Below, in pieces: positions 12,563 through 12,844 of a DNA stretch of 12,844 nt. Source of the DNA: JAKVJE01 sp047722305. Its GTDB lineage: Bacteria > Actinomycetota > Actinomycetes > Actinomycetales > Microbacteriaceae. A program made the position numbers and the translations under genes. How positions within the stretch are numbered: position 1 is the stretch's first letter; each line of letters opens with the position of its first letter. The notes beneath the pieces were generated by a model that saw only the letters and a program-made list of their open reading frames with translations, did no database searches and was not told the origin of the DNA. The stretch covers positions 1 through 12,844 of the forward strand of contig JBDNYM010000055.1 of NCBI GenBank assembly GCA_047722305.1, given 5' to 3'.

Positions 12563-12844
12563 CCACAGTCGGGCGGTTCCAGCCCGGCTTCGGCGGGCGG
12601 GCTGGCGTGTGTGGGGTGTGGTGCGCGGCGTGAGCGCGGCAGAAGTCAGGACATCCGGCCGGCATCTGCCGAAGTCAGGACTGCGGCGTCCTGCCCCCCG
12701 GCGGATGTCCTGGGTTTAGGGCGGGATCATGCCGGAGCCGGGCAGGATCGTACCGGGCTAGGGGGGCAGGGCGCGGCCGGACGGGACGCGCCGAACTCAG
12801 GGGATCGAGCCCCGTTTCGCCGAACTCAGGTGGCGGGGTGCCTG
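12563..12844. repeat. Gene-free spacer with four GCMGAASTCAGG motifs and nested inverted repeats
   Basis: No frame here has recognisable protein features. The motif starts at 12639 (GCAGAAGTCAGG), 12668 (GCCGAAGTCAGG), 12790 and 12819 (both GCCGAACTCAGG); spacing within each pair is exactly 29 bp. In at least two units the CAGG end forms the left arm of a hairpin, such as CAGGAC/GTCCTG (12676-12693) and CAGG/CCTG (12827-12844). An outer perfect 11-bp inverted repeat, CAGGACATCCG (12647-12657) and CGGATGTCCTG (12702-12712), encloses the second unit. An imperfect direct repeat (GGATCATGCCGG at 12724, GGATCGTACCGG at 12745) lies between the pairs. The cluster runs off the window's right edge. 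Confidence 0.6.
12579..12605. other. GC-rich hairpin upstream of rpmE2
   Basis: CCAGCCCG (12579-12586) and CGGGCTGG (12598-12605) form a perfect 8-bp stem with an 11-base loop; an alternative 5-bp inner pairing is possible. No U-run follows on either strand. It may be a factor-dependent or weak terminator for a minus-strand gene beyond the right edge, or a structural element. Confidence 0.4.

Noticed and set aside
12537..12719. A 60-codon plus-strand frame in the right-hand spacer
   Set aside because: Arg/Ser-rich translation with no recognisable motif or ribosome binding site, and it overlaps the rpmE2 promoter and the inverted repeats.
12639..12844. Short repeats with constant 29-bp spacing as a CRISPR array
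   Set aside because: Repeats are only 12 bp, occur in two separate pairs 122 bp apart rather than a regular array, and no cas gene is near.

Overview
This is a GC-rich window with tightly packed genes whose third codon positions are almost always G or C. GTG starts are common, ATGA stop/start overlaps occur, and several -10 hexamers fit TANNNT. The gene content (TreS trehalose synthase, short actinobacterial Ppx/GppA phosphatase, stand-alone DnaQ-type exonuclease, cysteine-free L31) fits Actinomycetota. Propionibacteriaceae or a near relative is my best guess, from style rather than any search.

Layout. Bases 1-117 are an almost pure G/C block, suspicious as an assembly end. From 118 to 6047 all genes lie on the minus strand. 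Read 5'->3' they are: acyl-CoA dehydrogenase-like flavoprotein, EamA/DMT transporter, RpiR/MurR-type regulator, then after a 126-bp gap with an operator-like palindrome, a tyrosine-phosphatase-fold enzyme, a metallophosphoesterase and a lipoprotein solute-binding protein. The last three are coupled (4-bp overlap, then a 3-bp gap). They look like the start of an import and dephosphorylation operon whose permease and ATPase genes would lie beyond the left edge. At 6048-6134 a divergent promoter region separates the flavoprotein gene from treS (plus strand, 6135-7853). TreS converges on a minus-strand pair, a SpoU-family RNA methyltransferase and a Ppx/GppA phosphatase (ATGA overlap). A histidine phosphatase (plus) follows and overlaps the 3' end of a convergent alpha/beta hydrolase (minus). 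The hydrolase shares a compact divergent promoter region with a DnaQ-like 3'-5' exonuclease (plus). A bidirectional-type terminator hairpin separates the exonuclease from rpmE2 (minus).

The right end (12563-12844) has no convincing gene. It holds four copies of a GCMGAASTCAGG motif in two pairs, each pair spaced exactly 29 bp, mixed with nested inverted repeats.

Most genes are ordinary housekeeping or metabolic genes. The parts most worth following up are the regulator-operator-phosphatase-importer module, a symmetric -10 element between the flavoprotein gene and treS, three candidate leaderless starts, and the intergenic repeat cluster. I found no CRISPR array, transposase, prophage gene or tRNA.
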